Origin: Brachionus manjavacas
Taxonomy: Eukaryota > Rotifera > Eurotatoria > Ploima > Brachionidae
Direction of reading: 5' to 3'
Length of the DNA: 64,000 nucleotides
NCBI GenBank assembly: GCA_019054805.1
Contig: JAHQIY010000001.1
Coordinates: forward strand, 10,306,501 to 10,370,500
In this document: one piece after another, positions 13,467 through 24,935 of the stretch
Numbering within the stretch: the first letter of the stretch is position 1
Layout: each line of letters begins with the position of its first letter
The notes under the pieces: model-generated
What the model was told of the DNA's origin: nothing
Seen by the model: only the letters and a program-made list of their open reading frames with translations
The model's database searches: none
Program-made: the position numbers and the translations under genes

Positions 13467-14349
13467 TTACTTCATTTTGAATTTCCTTAAAAACATAATA
13501 CTTTTTGCAAATAAAATATTTGCTTTTAACACAATTTAATAAATTAATATTGTTCGAAATGGGAAATTATTTTAGATATCCTTATAATTATCTTCACCTG
13601 ATATGAAATATGGACTATGTTTTGATCACTACCATTTTGACATAAAATTTTCAAATTTTTAAATTTTTAAATTTTTAAATTTTCAAAAAAAAATAGTAAA
13701 ATGAGATCCTTTTAAAAAACATCATGCAAGCTTAACTAATAATTCAACTGAAATATTAATTATTTATTTAATTCTTACTAAAGGCAAATTGAAGTTCATG
13801 ATCAAATGTAAATTTCAAATCAAAATTTTTAGTTTTTGATTTAAACAAAAAGGTATTTTTTATCAATTTTTTAATAATAAATGACTAAACTTTTTTAGAC
13901 ATTATTTGTTTAATCAATAATTAGATAGAAAATTATGAATAAATTTTTATCTGAAGTAAATAGAATACTTAATGAATATTTTGAAATTTTACAATACAAA
14001 ATTTAACTTTGTTTCGCCGTAAAATAATTTAATTGATATTTAAATATCATTTAAAGCGTTTATTTCAGCCATAATTTGGATACCTAAATGTCGATTTTAT
14101 ATTTGTCATTAAAGTTTTCAAATAAAAATTTTAGAAGAATCAATTAAAGGTCAATTAGAGAAAAAAGTTTTGTTTTTTTTAAATTAAAATAATAAACATC
14201 TTATGTTAAATTAAAAAAAAAATTAAAAAATGCAACTTAATCATTTTTATTAAGATTTTAATCAATTAAATTTTGATCATTTGATTATGATTATGTATTT
14301 CAAGTTGCCCATACTAAATGGTTTATTAAAAAGCTACAATGTGTATTGC
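13467..14349. other. Gene-free stretch downstream of CLN5
   Basis: Contains the CLN5 3' end with AATAAA near 13510, then AT-rich sequence without a supported exon on either strand. Confidence 0.5.
13653..13683. repeat. AAATTTTT short tandem repeat
   Basis: About four copies of an 8-bp unit AAATTTTT in tandem. Confidence 0.7.
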
Positions 14350-14440
14350 AATGTTTATTAATAATAATAACATAAAATTATACACTCAATCGGATGGCGT
14401 CACCATCCGAGTGTAGGTTAAGCAGAGAGAAAGGACTATG
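14350..14440 (-). mobile_element. Orphan LINE-type 3' terminus with hairpin and (ATT)n tail
   Basis: Read on the minus strand, a 13-bp stem (TACACTCGGATGG against its complement with a 3-nt bulge, loop of 5; positions 14381-14415) is followed within 20 nt by an (ATT)n run at 14356-14370. The same order, a hairpin then a trinucleotide tail, ends other LINE copies in this window. No reverse-transcriptase sequence is attached on the upstream side, so this would be a severely 5'-truncated copy. Confidence 0.5.
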
Positions 14441-15004
14441 AATAATTTGGAAACAAGACGTATGTTTTTAATAATCAATTAAATAAATGATGTATTAATA
14501 AGTTTCATGACATGAGGCATGGGCACTAGCCTGTTGATTAACCTTGAAACTTGAAAACTTGAAAGTTAATTACATTTTAGAATTTTTGATAGTAGCCATT
14601 TTATTTTATTTTATTTATATTATATTACTTCTATGGGAATGGTGAAACTTCTATGAAATAGTTTAAAAATAAAAAATAGAAGCGTCAATAAATAATTTTT
14701 ATAAGAGCTGTATAAGTCACTGTCAAAAGTAAAGTCAAAGTCATAACTTGACTTTTGATTTATTGACTACTTAAATAATTACTTAGAGTCACATGAATTT
14801 CTAAAAAAAATCAAGAAAATTAGATACTTTTACATTTAATTTTATTGTTATTTGTTAATTTTAATTATAAAAATCGAATAAAGGAATCTCGGCGGAATTT
14901 GACCTTTAAAATATGTACAAAATTTCTAATTTTTAAAAAATTACAAGATGATTATTTTACCAAGTATTATTTGAGCCCAGTTTTATAAACAATATACTTA
15001 AGCT

Positions 15005-16885
15005 GGTTATTACAGATGAGCCGAGCAGAAAAAAACAAATCAGTTGGTATTGATGAAATTAGCTAAGTTTTGTTAAACGAACGTGTTTTAAGCTTTTCAA
15101 CGCTTGCCTCAATTATCTCCAAAAACTCCTTCAACACATCAGCTATTTCATCAGTCTGAAGCCAAGTGATTATAACATCAATATACAAAAGAGGCATCAA
15201 AATCAAATCCGATTCCAATCACATCAATCTTGCACAAAACTTGAATAAAATTGACAAAAAAAAATGAGTTGAGATCATTAAAAACAAAAATTTAATTTGG
15301 AAAATTCAAAACAGGTTCCTGAAATCCAAGTCATGTGTTGGCTTTATAACAATTGCTAATTAATGAGCTTAAATAGAAATTTCGTAGGATACATTTTTTT
15401 TTTAGAATTTATGAAAGTGTTCGACATGGTCTCACAACCTGAGTTAATTATCAAATTGGAACCCTTTGGATTTAAGATATAATTTTGAGATGACTTTTTC
15501 AAAAAGAAAGCAGAGAGTAGTGTTCTCGATGTTTTATTGTCTGACTGGAAATCGATTCTCAGTGGTCTAATCGATACCACAAGGCTCCGTTTTAGGGCCA
15601 TTTTTGTTTTCAATCTCCATTAATGACTTTCAAAACCAGTTATCCATTCTTTGTAAACTCTTTGCTTGCGATAGCAAATTATTCAGTATTAAAAAGCAAA
15701 AAAATCAATATAGATTAATTCAAAATAGCTGAATTAAAAAAGCAAAAAAATCAAAATGGATCATTTAAAAAAAAACTGAATTTAATTCGCATTTTGTTAC
15801 AAATGATTTTTCCTAAATATACGTTTATAACCAGAAATCTATCTTTCAAATCGACACTTTAGTTGAATCTTAATCTTTAAAACAATTTGAAGAAAACTGG
15901 ATCTGTCTTGTCCGAACACATTCTGATTGACTTCGGCAGCTTACTTTTAGGATAATAATTGATCAAGACTCCAAAAAACAATGAAAAATTTACAATCCAG
16001 CATCAACACATTATTAGAGTGAAAAGTAAATGGAACATGAACCCAAACCTAAATGTAAAATCATCAACATCGGCAACAAAAAAACTCACGAAGGCCATTT
16101 GTAAACATTCGAAATCGAGGACACGGCATTAGAAAACACAAAATGAGAACAGGAACTAGAAGTGAAGATACAAGACGAGCTAAAATGGAATAAGCATATT
16201 TCTGCATCCATCCTCGAAGCAAATTTTGTACTCGAAAAGCTCAAACAATTCTTCAAAAATTAGGACTCTAGGACTTCTTTCATCTAATATATTTGCTTAA
16301 CTTTTAATAACTACATGTCAAAATAAAAAAAAAAAATATATATATCATTTATTACATATCTATTTATCTTTTCTTTAATTTCTTTTATTTAATCCATTTT
16401 ACTTTATTTTTAATTTAATTTATTTTATAATTCGATTTTATTTTATTTTTATTTTTTTAATTCTGAGGGAGCTCAAGCTCGGTACAGAACAAAAAATAAA
16501 TAACATTCAAAATACTGTTTAAATCTTACGTGCATCTAAAATATGGCTTGATAATTTCGTACCCGATTCAAAATCAGGTAATTATAGAAATCGAAAATGT
16601 CCAAAGGAAGACCACAAAACTTGTACCAACTAACAGAAATAAAAGTAACGAAGATTGCCTTAAAATAACCGGACTGACAATTCTAGAAGATCGAAGAGGT
16701 AATTTAATATTTAAAAATTAAGAAAAATATTAATATCATAGAATGATTTCATCCGATCAATCACAGTCCAAACTTAAACTTTTCAAAACCAGCTGGCTCT
16801 GCAAGACGACATAATAAACTCTAAAGACAATGTGTACCGTGGTTCAGCCGTTGCAGATAAAACAATAATAATAATAATTTGAAAA
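15005..16885 (+). mobile_element. Decayed non-LTR retrotransposon (LINE) with RT remnants
   Basis: Frame-shifted and stop-containing reverse-transcriptase motifs follow each other on the plus strand: KSVGIDEIS near 15040, FMKVFDMVSQPELIIKLEPF near 15410, IPQGSVLGPFLFSISINDF near 15575, then C-terminal motifs at 16530-16700 (IEIENVQRKTTKLVP, LEDRRGNLI). A T-rich stretch of about 150 bp (16325-16470) interrupts the copy. The end carries an (AAT)n tail at 16863-16880. The order RT, C-terminal domain, trinucleotide tail is that of Jockey/CR1-like LINEs. The copy is dead. Confidence 0.85.
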
Positions 16886-16925
16886 TATTACAGGATTTAA
16901 TATTCACAATTTTTAAATTCTTTTT

Positions 16926-17357
16926 ATTAATCAATATCTCGATGCAGTAGCCTCTATGTCAGATCGGAGCCGTTGCTCAAAAAGGTACTTGAAAAGGAGA
17001 TGAGCGCCTCCCCATTATACACTAGGATAGAGAAGGAACAATTATTATTATTTTTATTATTATTAATCTTAAAAAGGTCATTTATGTAATTATTTGCACT
17101 AGATTAAACATTTTGTGCTCTTTTCGATATATTTTTTTCCAATTTCGAAAACTTTGTTTGCTTAAATTTTCCTTTTCTGTAATTTTGCTTGATCACATTA
17201 ACCAAATAAAATAAATAAAATTGACCTTTCAAATATTTTATTTTAAAAATATTTATTTTGCTCAGAAACAGAATAATCAAATTTCAAATTATTCAAAAAA
17301 TTTAATGAAATAGCATACACTATTTCTCAATGACATATTGAATTGCTTGTTTTTAAG
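16926..17357. repeat. Left copy of a ~430-bp inverted segmental duplication
   Basis: Begins at ATTAATCAATATCTCGATGC and contains a LINE-like 3' end (GGAGATGAGCGCCTCC, then an (ATT)n run near 17040-17065), followed by about 290 bp of flanking DNA. The same sequence occurs inverted at 19783-21385 with few substitutions. Because the shared segment includes both the LINE tail and non-LINE flank, this is a duplication of a genomic piece and not just two LINE insertions. Confidence 0.85.
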
Positions 17358-17371
17358 AGTAAGTAGCACAA

Positions 17372-17883
17372 CAGATTAAAATAACCACTCCACCTTCATT
17401 AGAAACAGATCAATATTTATGGTCAAAGCCAAAATCAATTTTGATTATTTGTGCTCAATGGGAAACGAAAGGATCAATTTTTGTGACAAACAAATTGAAT
17501 CATAAAGAATTGTTTTATGGATTTCCTGACTTATACTTATATTTTAAAGTATCGTGCAAAGGTAACGCAGAATTAGCGAAAAAAGTAGTTGATTTACTCA
17601 CAAAAAACAACATAAAAGTTAACTGAGATAATAAAAGAAATTTCGGCCATGGAGTTTTTTTACCCTTGCTTCTGATGGTGATATACCTGTAGTTAAATTG
17701 TCTGTCAATGCTAATTTAAACTTTTTTAAATTGGCAAAATTTTTTTTTGCTAGAGAAGCTCATCCCAGAGAAGAGCATTTAATACCAATACATGTGGCTG
17801 CTGGCGCAGCTGGTACAAATGGATTTTTATTAAATGAAAATATGGCCGGTGATTTAGCCTTGCATTCGTTTAGTTTTATTTAA
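17372..17883 (+). pseudogene. Broken LigB/DODA-type extradiol dioxygenase
   Basis: Motifs of class III extradiol ring-cleavage dioxygenases (4,5-DOPA dioxygenase family) appear in order: PPSLETDQYLWSKPKSILII then CAQWETKG, FYGFPDLYLYF, RNFGHGVFLPL, DIPVVKLSVNANL, and AREAHPREEHLIPIHVAAGA. The coding is broken by a TGA at 17624-17626 and a frameshift near 17670. About 70-80 residues expected between the KLSVN and HPREEH motifs are missing. The 5' end is also absent: the copy starts right where the inverted repeat ends. Intact relatives cleave catecholic rings using a metal held by His and Glu. The family is common in bacteria, plants and fungi and patchy in animals. A nonfunctional relic is most likely. 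Confidence 0.85.
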
Positions 17884-18571
17884 TGATACGATCTTTATTT
17901 TTGAGAAAAAATATTCACCTTTTGATTATTTAGCAAAACTCAAGAATTATTTTAATAAAAAATATTTTTATTTAAATTTTACATTTTCGAAAATTTTTCT
18001 TTAAAGAAAATTATGAAATATAAATTTTTGTTGCAAAAAATATAGTAACATTCCCTTGTCTCAGTAATTGGAATATCTAGAATTAAAAAACTGAAAAAAA
18101 TATTTTCAAGCAAGAATGCTAAATTAAAAAGCTTCAAATTAATTTATTTTTTGAATTTGTGTCAAGCATAAAATATGTTACTTCCTTGATTAAAACTGAA
18201 CTTTAGAAAACTTAATTTTGTTGTATCGGTTTTTTTTTCAATTCTATCACCTTAACTGTAAGTGTAACTAGAAAAATTGTCAATGCATAAATTTTGAAAG
18301 ATCTAGTATTCTGATAGAATTATAGATAAAAAATTATGATTTTTCTATGACTCCTGATTTTACATTAAAATAATAATCACGGCAATTGAAAATTTTAAAA
18401 TTAAACGGGGTTAGAAAAACTGACTGTTACCTAGCAAAATTTTAATTATATTTATAAAATAATTGACAGTACATGTATATAAAATCACATTTATTTTTGT
18501 ACATTTTCTCATTTAGTTCAAATCTAGAAATTTGAAAAAAAGTTTAGACACTAAAATTTAACAAGAAAAAA

Positions 18572-19201
18572 ATGGTAAATTTGAATCTAATAATAAGAAA
18601 AATTCAAACCTTTTTTTAAATAGTCTGTTGCTACTGCAAGCGCTTCAGCTCGAAAACCAATTAGTGGAGGTCAGAAGAAAAAACTAAATGGTCCTAGACC
18701 AGAATTGACCGAAGAGCAAAAACAAGAAATTAGAGAAGCATTTGATCTTTTTGATGCGGATGGTTCTGGAACCATTGATGTCAAGGAGCTCAAAGTTGCC
18801 ATGAGGGCCTTGGGCTTCGAACCAAAAAAAGAAGAAATCAAAAAAATGATTGCAGAAATTGACAAAGAAGGAGCTGGAACCATTGATTTTAATGATTTTT
18901 TGACATTGATGTCCCAGAAAATGTCTGAAAAAGACACTAAAGAGGAAATTCTCAAGGCTTTCAAGTAGAATTTTAAATTTATTTATATCAAAAATTAATC
19001 CTTTAATTTTGCAGATTGTTTGATCATGATGAAAATGGAAAAATCGGATTCAAAGATTTAGAACGAGTGGCAAAAGAGCTCGGCGAAAATTTAACTGAAG
19101 AGGAGATACAAGAAATGATCGACGAAGCTGACTTAGATCATGATGGTGAAATTAATGAAGCTGAATTTTTAAGAATAATGAAAAAAACAAGTCTTTACTA
19201 A
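18572..19201 (+). CDS. CETN2: Centrin (caltractin), four EF-hands
   Basis: Three exons: 18572-18574, 18624-18964, 19015-19201, in phase, 176 residues (human centrin-2 has 172). Exon 1 contributes only the start codon. After a short basic N-terminus ([20 protein letters not shown]) come EF-hands with loops [36 protein letters not shown] and [12 protein letters not shown]. Loops 1 and 4 have full Asp/Glu ligand sets. Loop 2 has Lys-Glu in place of ligands and is probably weak. Centrins act at centrioles and basal bodies, in nucleotide excision repair (with XPC) and in mRNA export. The C-terminus KKTSLY follows the KKTxLY pattern of the CETN1/2 group. AATAAA sites follow at about 19221 and 19374. 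The gene lies between the two arms of an inverted repeat. Confidence 0.96.
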
Positions 19202-19782
19202 AATCATTCTATCTAATCAGGCAATAAACTTATCCACAAATGTTGGTCTAAGCGTATATTTTTTGAAATTAGCCTATGTTTATTTGTATTTTTTAAATCG
19301 ATACATGTTTTAATTCAAACTAAATTTTATAAATGTTGACTAATTAATGTCAATTTTGTACCAATATCTAACCAAATAAAAAATAAAGATTTTTTATTTA
19401 TAAAAATTTTTAAAATTTAATATCAATAAATTTAGGAGAAAATTTGATCAAAATGCTTTCAATTAAAATCAGAAAGTTTACTAATTAACTAAGATTCAAG
19501 CATATGGAAATTTGACTCATCTTCAACAATTGAAAAATACTTCCATTCTAATTGATATTGACAAACGGTGAAGGCTTTTTTGGAGTCTTTTCTTTTTACT
19601 ATTTGGTTAAATCGTATTTAATTAAAAAAAGTTTTGAGAATAAATCAAAAATGAATAATAATTTTGTGGATTTTTTATTTTTAAAACACATTTAATAACT
19701 TCAAAGAAGACAATTTTCAGGAGAAAGTTTAACAAAGGTGCTTCTCATCAAAAATTGTCTTGCAAAACGAACCATAAAAACT

Positions 19783-21385
19783 ATTAAAAACAAGCAATTC
19801 AATATGTCATTAAGTAAAAGCATAGTGTATGCTATTTCATTAAATTTTTTTGAATAATTTGAAATTTGATTATCCTGTTTCTGAGCAAAATAAATATTTT
19901 TAAAATAAAATATTTGAAAGGTCAATTTTATTTATTTTATTTGGTTAATGTGATCAAGCAAAATTAAAGAAAAGGAAAATTTAAGCAAGCAAAGTTTTCG
20001 AAATTGGAAAAAAATATATCGACAAGAGCAAAAAATGTTTAATCTAGTAGTATTAGTAGTAGTTTTGACTGTAGCTGGCAAGCCAGCGAGTGTGCTGATA
20101 AGGCACACTATGACAGCTGATGTGATTGATTGCTGCTCATCCAGCAATCAATGCCTGCTTTAAAGCTGTTAACATTGGGGGCTTCAACTAATTAATTTGG
20201 CAGTGGGTTCCATATGTTAGCGGTTCTGTTGAAAAAAAAGTTATCTCTATGTTGGAGCCTCGAAATTTCTTTGTGATATTTGAAGCAGTGACCTCTTCCT
20301 TGGATTTTGGTGACATTAAAATTGTTGCTTTTTTCAACCAATTCTATTCCATGCATGAACTTGTATAATTGAATTAGATCACCTCTTATCTTCTTTCCAC
20401 TAGATTTGGAATATTCAAAGTCTTCAATCTGCTTTCATACGGTTTGTTTCTAATTGAAGAAACAAATTTCGTAGCTCTGCGTTGAATCCTCTCAAGATTC
20501 TCAAAGTCCGACTTAAGAAATGGAGACCATACAGGCACAGCAAATTCCAAAAGAGGACGAACAAAAGTTAAATACAATGATCTAAATAACTTACAATCAA
20601 AACGAGCGAATGATTTCCTGATGCGACCTAACATTTGATTTGCTTTGTTTGTAGCCCCTTTCACTTGATTTTTCCATTTAAGATTTGTATTGAAGATAAC
20701 TCCAAGATTTCTTACGGTTTCTGACGTTGATAACTGTTTACCATTAATAAAATAAGTGAATTCTTTATTTTATGACCGTAATGCAAAACCACACATTTTG
20801 ATGTGTTGAAGAGAAGAAGCCAATCTTGAGTCCACTTGAAAATTAAATCTAAATCTGATTGTAGTTTCACTGCGCTTATTTCTGATACAGTTTGCGAGAA
20901 TATTTTAGTATCATCTGCATACATTTTGACAACATTCTCTATTCCTTTTGGTAGATCATTGATATACAAAACGAACAAAAGTGAACCAATCACTGATCCT
21001 TGAGGTACACCGCTAAAAATCTCAACCCAATCTGACAAAATTTCACCTTGAACAACTCGTTGTCTTCTATTTTTCAAGAAAGCTTCAATCCATTTTAGTG
21101 TCAGACCATCAAAGCCATACGCTTTCAATTTAGCCATTAGTCGTCTGTGCGGAACAGTATCAAATGCTTTCGCAAAATCTAGCAGAATTACATCAACAGT
21201 GCAAATAATAAATAATGATGATCTAGTGCAAATAATCACATAAATGACCTTTTTAAGATTAATAATAATTGTCCCTTCTCTATCCTAGTGGATAATGGGG
21301 AGGCGCTCATCTCCTTTTCAAGTACCTTTTTGAGCAACGGCTCTGATCTGACACTGAGGCTACTGCATCGAGATATTGATTAATA
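19783..21385. repeat. Right (inverted) copy of the ~430-bp segmental duplication, split by a LINE
   Basis: The reverse complement of 16926-17357 is found as 19783-20048 plus 21221-21385. The interruption at 20049-21220 is a 5'-truncated LINE flanked by ATCTAGT on both sides. The copies differ by scattered substitutions and small indels, so the duplication is older than the LINE insertion. Confidence 0.85.
20049..21220 (-). mobile_element. 5'-truncated LINE insertion with 7-bp target duplication
   Basis: Minus-strand reverse transcriptase from palm motif A onward: VILLDFAKAFDTVPHRRL, GVPQGSVIGSLLFVLYINDL, MYADDTKIF, then a C-terminal region (FVRPLLEFAVPVWSP, RIQRRATKFV, NIPNLVERR). Two frameshifts (near 20760 and 20385) break it; otherwise it is well preserved. 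The coding end reads IDCWMSSNQSHQLS then TAG. A 3' UTR of about 65 nt follows, with two hairpins (GTGTGCC...GCACAC and GCTGGCTTGCCAGC) and an (ACT)n tail. ATCTAGT at 20042-20048 and 21221-21227 is the target duplication. The 5' junction repeats TTATTTGCACT from the target, suggesting microhomology-assisted joining. Confidence 0.92.
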
Positions 21386-21479
21386 ATCTTAACATCTTAA
21401 AATCAGATTATTTTCAAAATTTGCTCAAATTACTTCTTTTACAAATAATAAAAAAATGTTGTTTTTAAAATCATTTAAA

Positions 21480-22460
21480 AAAAGTAAATCATTTAAATTT
21501 TGAAGTTAAATTTTTTGAATTTTTTTTACAAAATCTGTAAATATCAAATTATTTTTATTAAATGCTTGAATGTTGAAAACTTCAACTTTGATCTCTTGAT
21601 CACAAAGCTTTTCATCATTGCTGTTTTTGATGCTGGTTTAATCAGTTTTTCACTACTCCTTAAATTATATTTAAAATTTCTTGAGTCATTTTTCTTCAAT
21701 TTTAATCTTAAATTATCAGGTGAATTATGAAAAAAAATAATTTTATAACCAAAATACAGCATTCTTTCCAGTATTCTATGCTGAAATGCGTATAAGTCAT
21801 ACTTTTCTGAAAAACTGTTAATTTCATTGAAGTAATTAATTAAAAATTTAAACTTAAATAATTTAAATATCGAAAAATAATAATTTTTAGCTAATTTAAT
21901 ACTTGCCTCTTTTGAAAAATAGCACAAGAGAGTGGAGCAGTAATCGAAATAAGGTAAAATAAGCGTCTTATAAAATTGTATTTTCACAGAAAATGACAGA
22001 TAGAAAAGTCTCTTAATACTGAATAATTTTTTATTTACAACTAATGAGATACTGCAAGCAAGTTTTAAAAAGTTCAGATTTTGATCAAATTTTAAATCCA
22101 AGAGACTGATTTCATTAGCAACTTTTATTTCATTTTTTATAGTTATGTATAAATTCAGGAATATTTGTATTTTTACTCGAGAAGATCATACAATAAGTTT
22201 TTGACCAATTAATATCTACCTTGTTATAAAAGCACCAAAGACTATTAATGGTGGCCGAGGAATTTTTCAAACACGGTCGAAGTCCTAACCAGAATGACTT
22301 GTCGTAACATTTTAATGTCAAGATTAATAAGTAGATAAGGAAAGTCATTAATAAAAAAACAGAAAAAGAAGAGGACCGAATACTGAGCCTTGTGGCACCC
22401 CAAACTAAGTGCAGTAGGTTTAGAATTTTCGCTACCAAGACATACTATGTAAAATAGTTG
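21480..22460 (-). mobile_element. Second, older LINE fragment (RT C-terminal half)
   Basis: On the minus strand, VPQGSVFGPLLFLFFINDF near 22390 and WSKTYCMIFSSKN near 22190 mark reverse transcriptase motifs in shifting frames. They continue into an open frame at 22101-21544 with FSVKIQFYKTLILPYFDYCS and FQHRILERMLYFGYK, typical of the post-RT region of Jockey/CR1 LINEs. The Tyr-Ala-Asp-Asp box is lost in the frame-shifted stretch. It is a different family from the copy at 20049-21220. Confidence 0.8.
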
Positions 22461-23556
22461 AAGAGCAAATAGTTGCTAAAACAATGCTACCTATTAAAAA
22501 AAATTTGTTAGATTCAAAATAGTTTGAAATTTGACAAAGCAGAAGTTTTTCAAATATTTTTGAAATTGGGGACATAATTAAAAATTACCAGAATTAAAAG
22601 GCGTACTTAATAAAAATTTTGAATGTATTTCCTCTTAGCAAGTATGCTTTGGTCTACTCTTGTTTATTTCGTATTTGAAATAACTCCGGACTCCATTATC
22701 CCACAATGCTATCTGATTAAATATTTATATTTCATTATCTAATTGTCTATCCATGATGCTTTTAAAACTTCAACTTCGATCTTTACCTTTTATTGACATA
22801 ATCATTTTAACCTTTTTTAAGCTTTTTTTTTTGTCTCATTGAATATAATTGTGTAGAAAAAATTCATATTGATATTTTATTTTTATTTTTAAATTTTGGC
22901 TAAATTTTTTTCAACTCAAAACTTTTGTTTTAGCAGCAGTTTGAATTAAAGCCAACTATCATTCTAATAAGAATTTTTTGATTTTTAGTCAATAATTTTT
23001 TAATACTGATAATTAATTTTTTGTAAAAAAAAAATCAAGCAAATTTTTAAATCGTTTTTTTTTTATTTTCAATTTTTTCGAAGGTTTTATTTGATCGTTT
23101 AAATTTACCAAAAATAAGATGAAAACTAAATTGTGCTCAAAACTTTAAATTAATAAAAAAAAATAAAATGGTCTGTGTAATTAACTTTTGGTTTCAATCA
23201 TCCAAAAAGACATAAATTTATTTTCAATAACTGATGCTAATCTCGAATTCAACTTTATCATTTTTTTTATAAAGTTTTCATTTTAACCTAAATTAAATTC
23301 AATTTTCGATAATCAATTTCTAAAATTGAAATATACTTGTTATCTACAAATATTTTTGATTTTAAAACAAAAATTCCAATTAAATTTTTATTGTCGTGAT
23401 ATTTTAATAAAATATTAAAATCCTCTAAAAGAGTCAGATCAAAAACAAATATAGTAAGGTACTCTTATCAGTTGATGATTCATTATAATTTAGGCATTTG
23501 AAATAAATAAAACATAAGACAGATAAAAAAAAGTTGAAAACCATTTTGGATTAAAT
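22461..23556. other. Intergenic, nothing recognised
   Basis: AT-rich sequence between a LINE relic and the plus-strand KCNMB-like gene. I see no exon chain, hairpin or repeat worth naming. Confidence 0.5.
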
Positions 23557-24210
23557 ATGTTAGAATTTAGAAAAAGTACATTTATCATACTTGGCGGCAT
23601 CGCTCTATGTATCATATCATTCTCCCTATTTATGACTCTTAATTTTACTGTTATTCAAAGTTATCATGACGAGACCAACTTCAAAAAAACTACATGTACA
23701 GTCCGAGAGGTCGATACTCAACAAATGAACAACAAGGAAGATTGGTATAAGTGTCCATGGAAATGCACCATTAACCACACACCTGAGGGTTTAAAAACAG
23801 TGTGTGAATTGAGCGAGTTTCCCTGTTTGAGAATAGTAGTGGATGTTTCTACGAAAAATGGGCTTAAAAGTGCCATTCTGCACGAAAGTCCGGATAAATA
23901 TCAAAAATATCCTGACTGTTCCACTTATTATTGTGATATGGATTCGGTGGTCAATGAAAAAGATGTAAATAGATTTCGAAGAAAATATGGAAATATTGGA
24001 GATACATTTTCCTGCTATTTTAATGCTGAATCTTTAGAGTCCGATTATTATTATGACGATGGTCAAGAACATGCTCTTTTAAGATTGACGTACAGCACAG
24101 CTTCATACGTGAATAGTTTGCTATGGCCTAGTTTATGTGGTTTAGCTGGCATAGTAGTTATAATTTACGGTATTTATTACAGATATAATTCTAGAAAATC
24201 ACCTTATTAA
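23557..24210 (+). CDS. BK (slo) channel beta-subunit-like two-TM protein
   Basis: A single-exon frame of 217 residues starting at the only suitable ATG. TM1 is at about residues 9-31 (FIILGGIALCIISFSLFMTL). A large loop of about 155 residues follows with many cysteines (CTVRE, YKCPWKC, TVCEL, FPCLRI, PDCSTYYC, SCYF) and N-glycosylation sequons. TM2 is at about residues 184-208, introduced by SLLWPSLCGLAG. Short N- and C-terminal tails, a Cys-rich loop containing a (Y/F)PC motif and LLWPSL just before TM2 are hallmarks of KCNMB proteins, which tune calcium-activated potassium channels at the plasma membrane. Overall identity is probably low, so an invertebrate two-TM relative of KCNMB is possible. 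AATAAA signals lie at about 24220 and 24246. Confidence 0.7.
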   Translation: MLEFRKSTFIILGGIALCIISFSLFMTLNFTVIQSYHDETNFKKTTCTVREVDTQQMNNKEDWYKCPWKCTINHTPEGLKTVCELSEFPCLRIVVDVSTKNGLKSAILHESPDKYQKYPDCSTYYCDMDSVVNEKDVNRFRRKYGNIGDTFSCYFNAESLESDYYYDDGQEHALLRLTYSTASYVNSLLWPSLCGLAGIVVIIYGIYYRYNSRKSPY

Positions 24211-24935
24211 GTCTTTTTTTTAAATAAACTGTCTCATTTTTTTTTAAATAAAGTTTGGAAAAAAAATTGAACGCTTATTTTTTTATCTAAATTTCTGATT
24301 TCATCACTAAAAATAATAAACAAAAAAGTAATTATTTAAAATTTTTCTAAAATAATATATTTTTATTTTCTATTGCATGATAAATTCCCAATTTTCCATT
24401 TATTTTTCTAGATTTTGAACAAAAAATGATCGAAATTGAAAACATTTTTCTAGAGATCAAAATATTGAATAAAATGATAAATGTGGTGACAATGAAGATG
24501 AAAGTAACCACGATAACTAAACCCACTGTGTGGACATTTCAGAATCAATTTAATTTCAAAAATAGGAAAAAAAAAGTTAGAGTTTGGAATGTAATTTAAA
24601 ATGATTAGTCTTTTTGTTTATGTTTATAGATATTTTTTTGAATTACGAGAATTGAGTCTAATCTCAAATTTAGGTATTAATCCATTTTATAAAATAAATT
24701 GGAATTTTTAGCATGTTATTAGTTAAAATAAAATCACTAGGTAAAATTAGTGATAAAATCAGAAATAATTGTTATCCAAGAATAACATGCCAAAAATTTT
24801 TGCAATACTTTTTGAAAATTTATTTTATAAATCATTAATAAAAAAAAAGGGTGAGTATGGTAAAGCCGAATCATATGTAAAAATAAAAAACGTTTATCAA
24901 TTAATTTAATTTAATTTCAAATTAAATTCCTAGAT
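24211..24935. other. Intergenic between convergent genes
   Basis: The plus-strand KCNMB-like gene and the minus-strand gene ending at 24936 converge here. Apart from poly(A) signals no feature is supported. Confidence 0.5.

Noticed and set aside
14380..14545. Possible hammerhead ribozyme near the strong hairpin
   Set aside because: No CTGATGA core or matching GAAA box on either strand.
18671..18964. 97-codon minus-strand open frame over centrin
   Set aside because: It is an antisense shadow of the EF-hand exon with no features of its own.
19701..19925. 74-codon minus-strand frame ending MVRFARQFLMRSTFVKLSPE
   Set aside because: The end looks coding-like, but the frame crosses the edge of the inverted duplication and has no supporting exons or domain.
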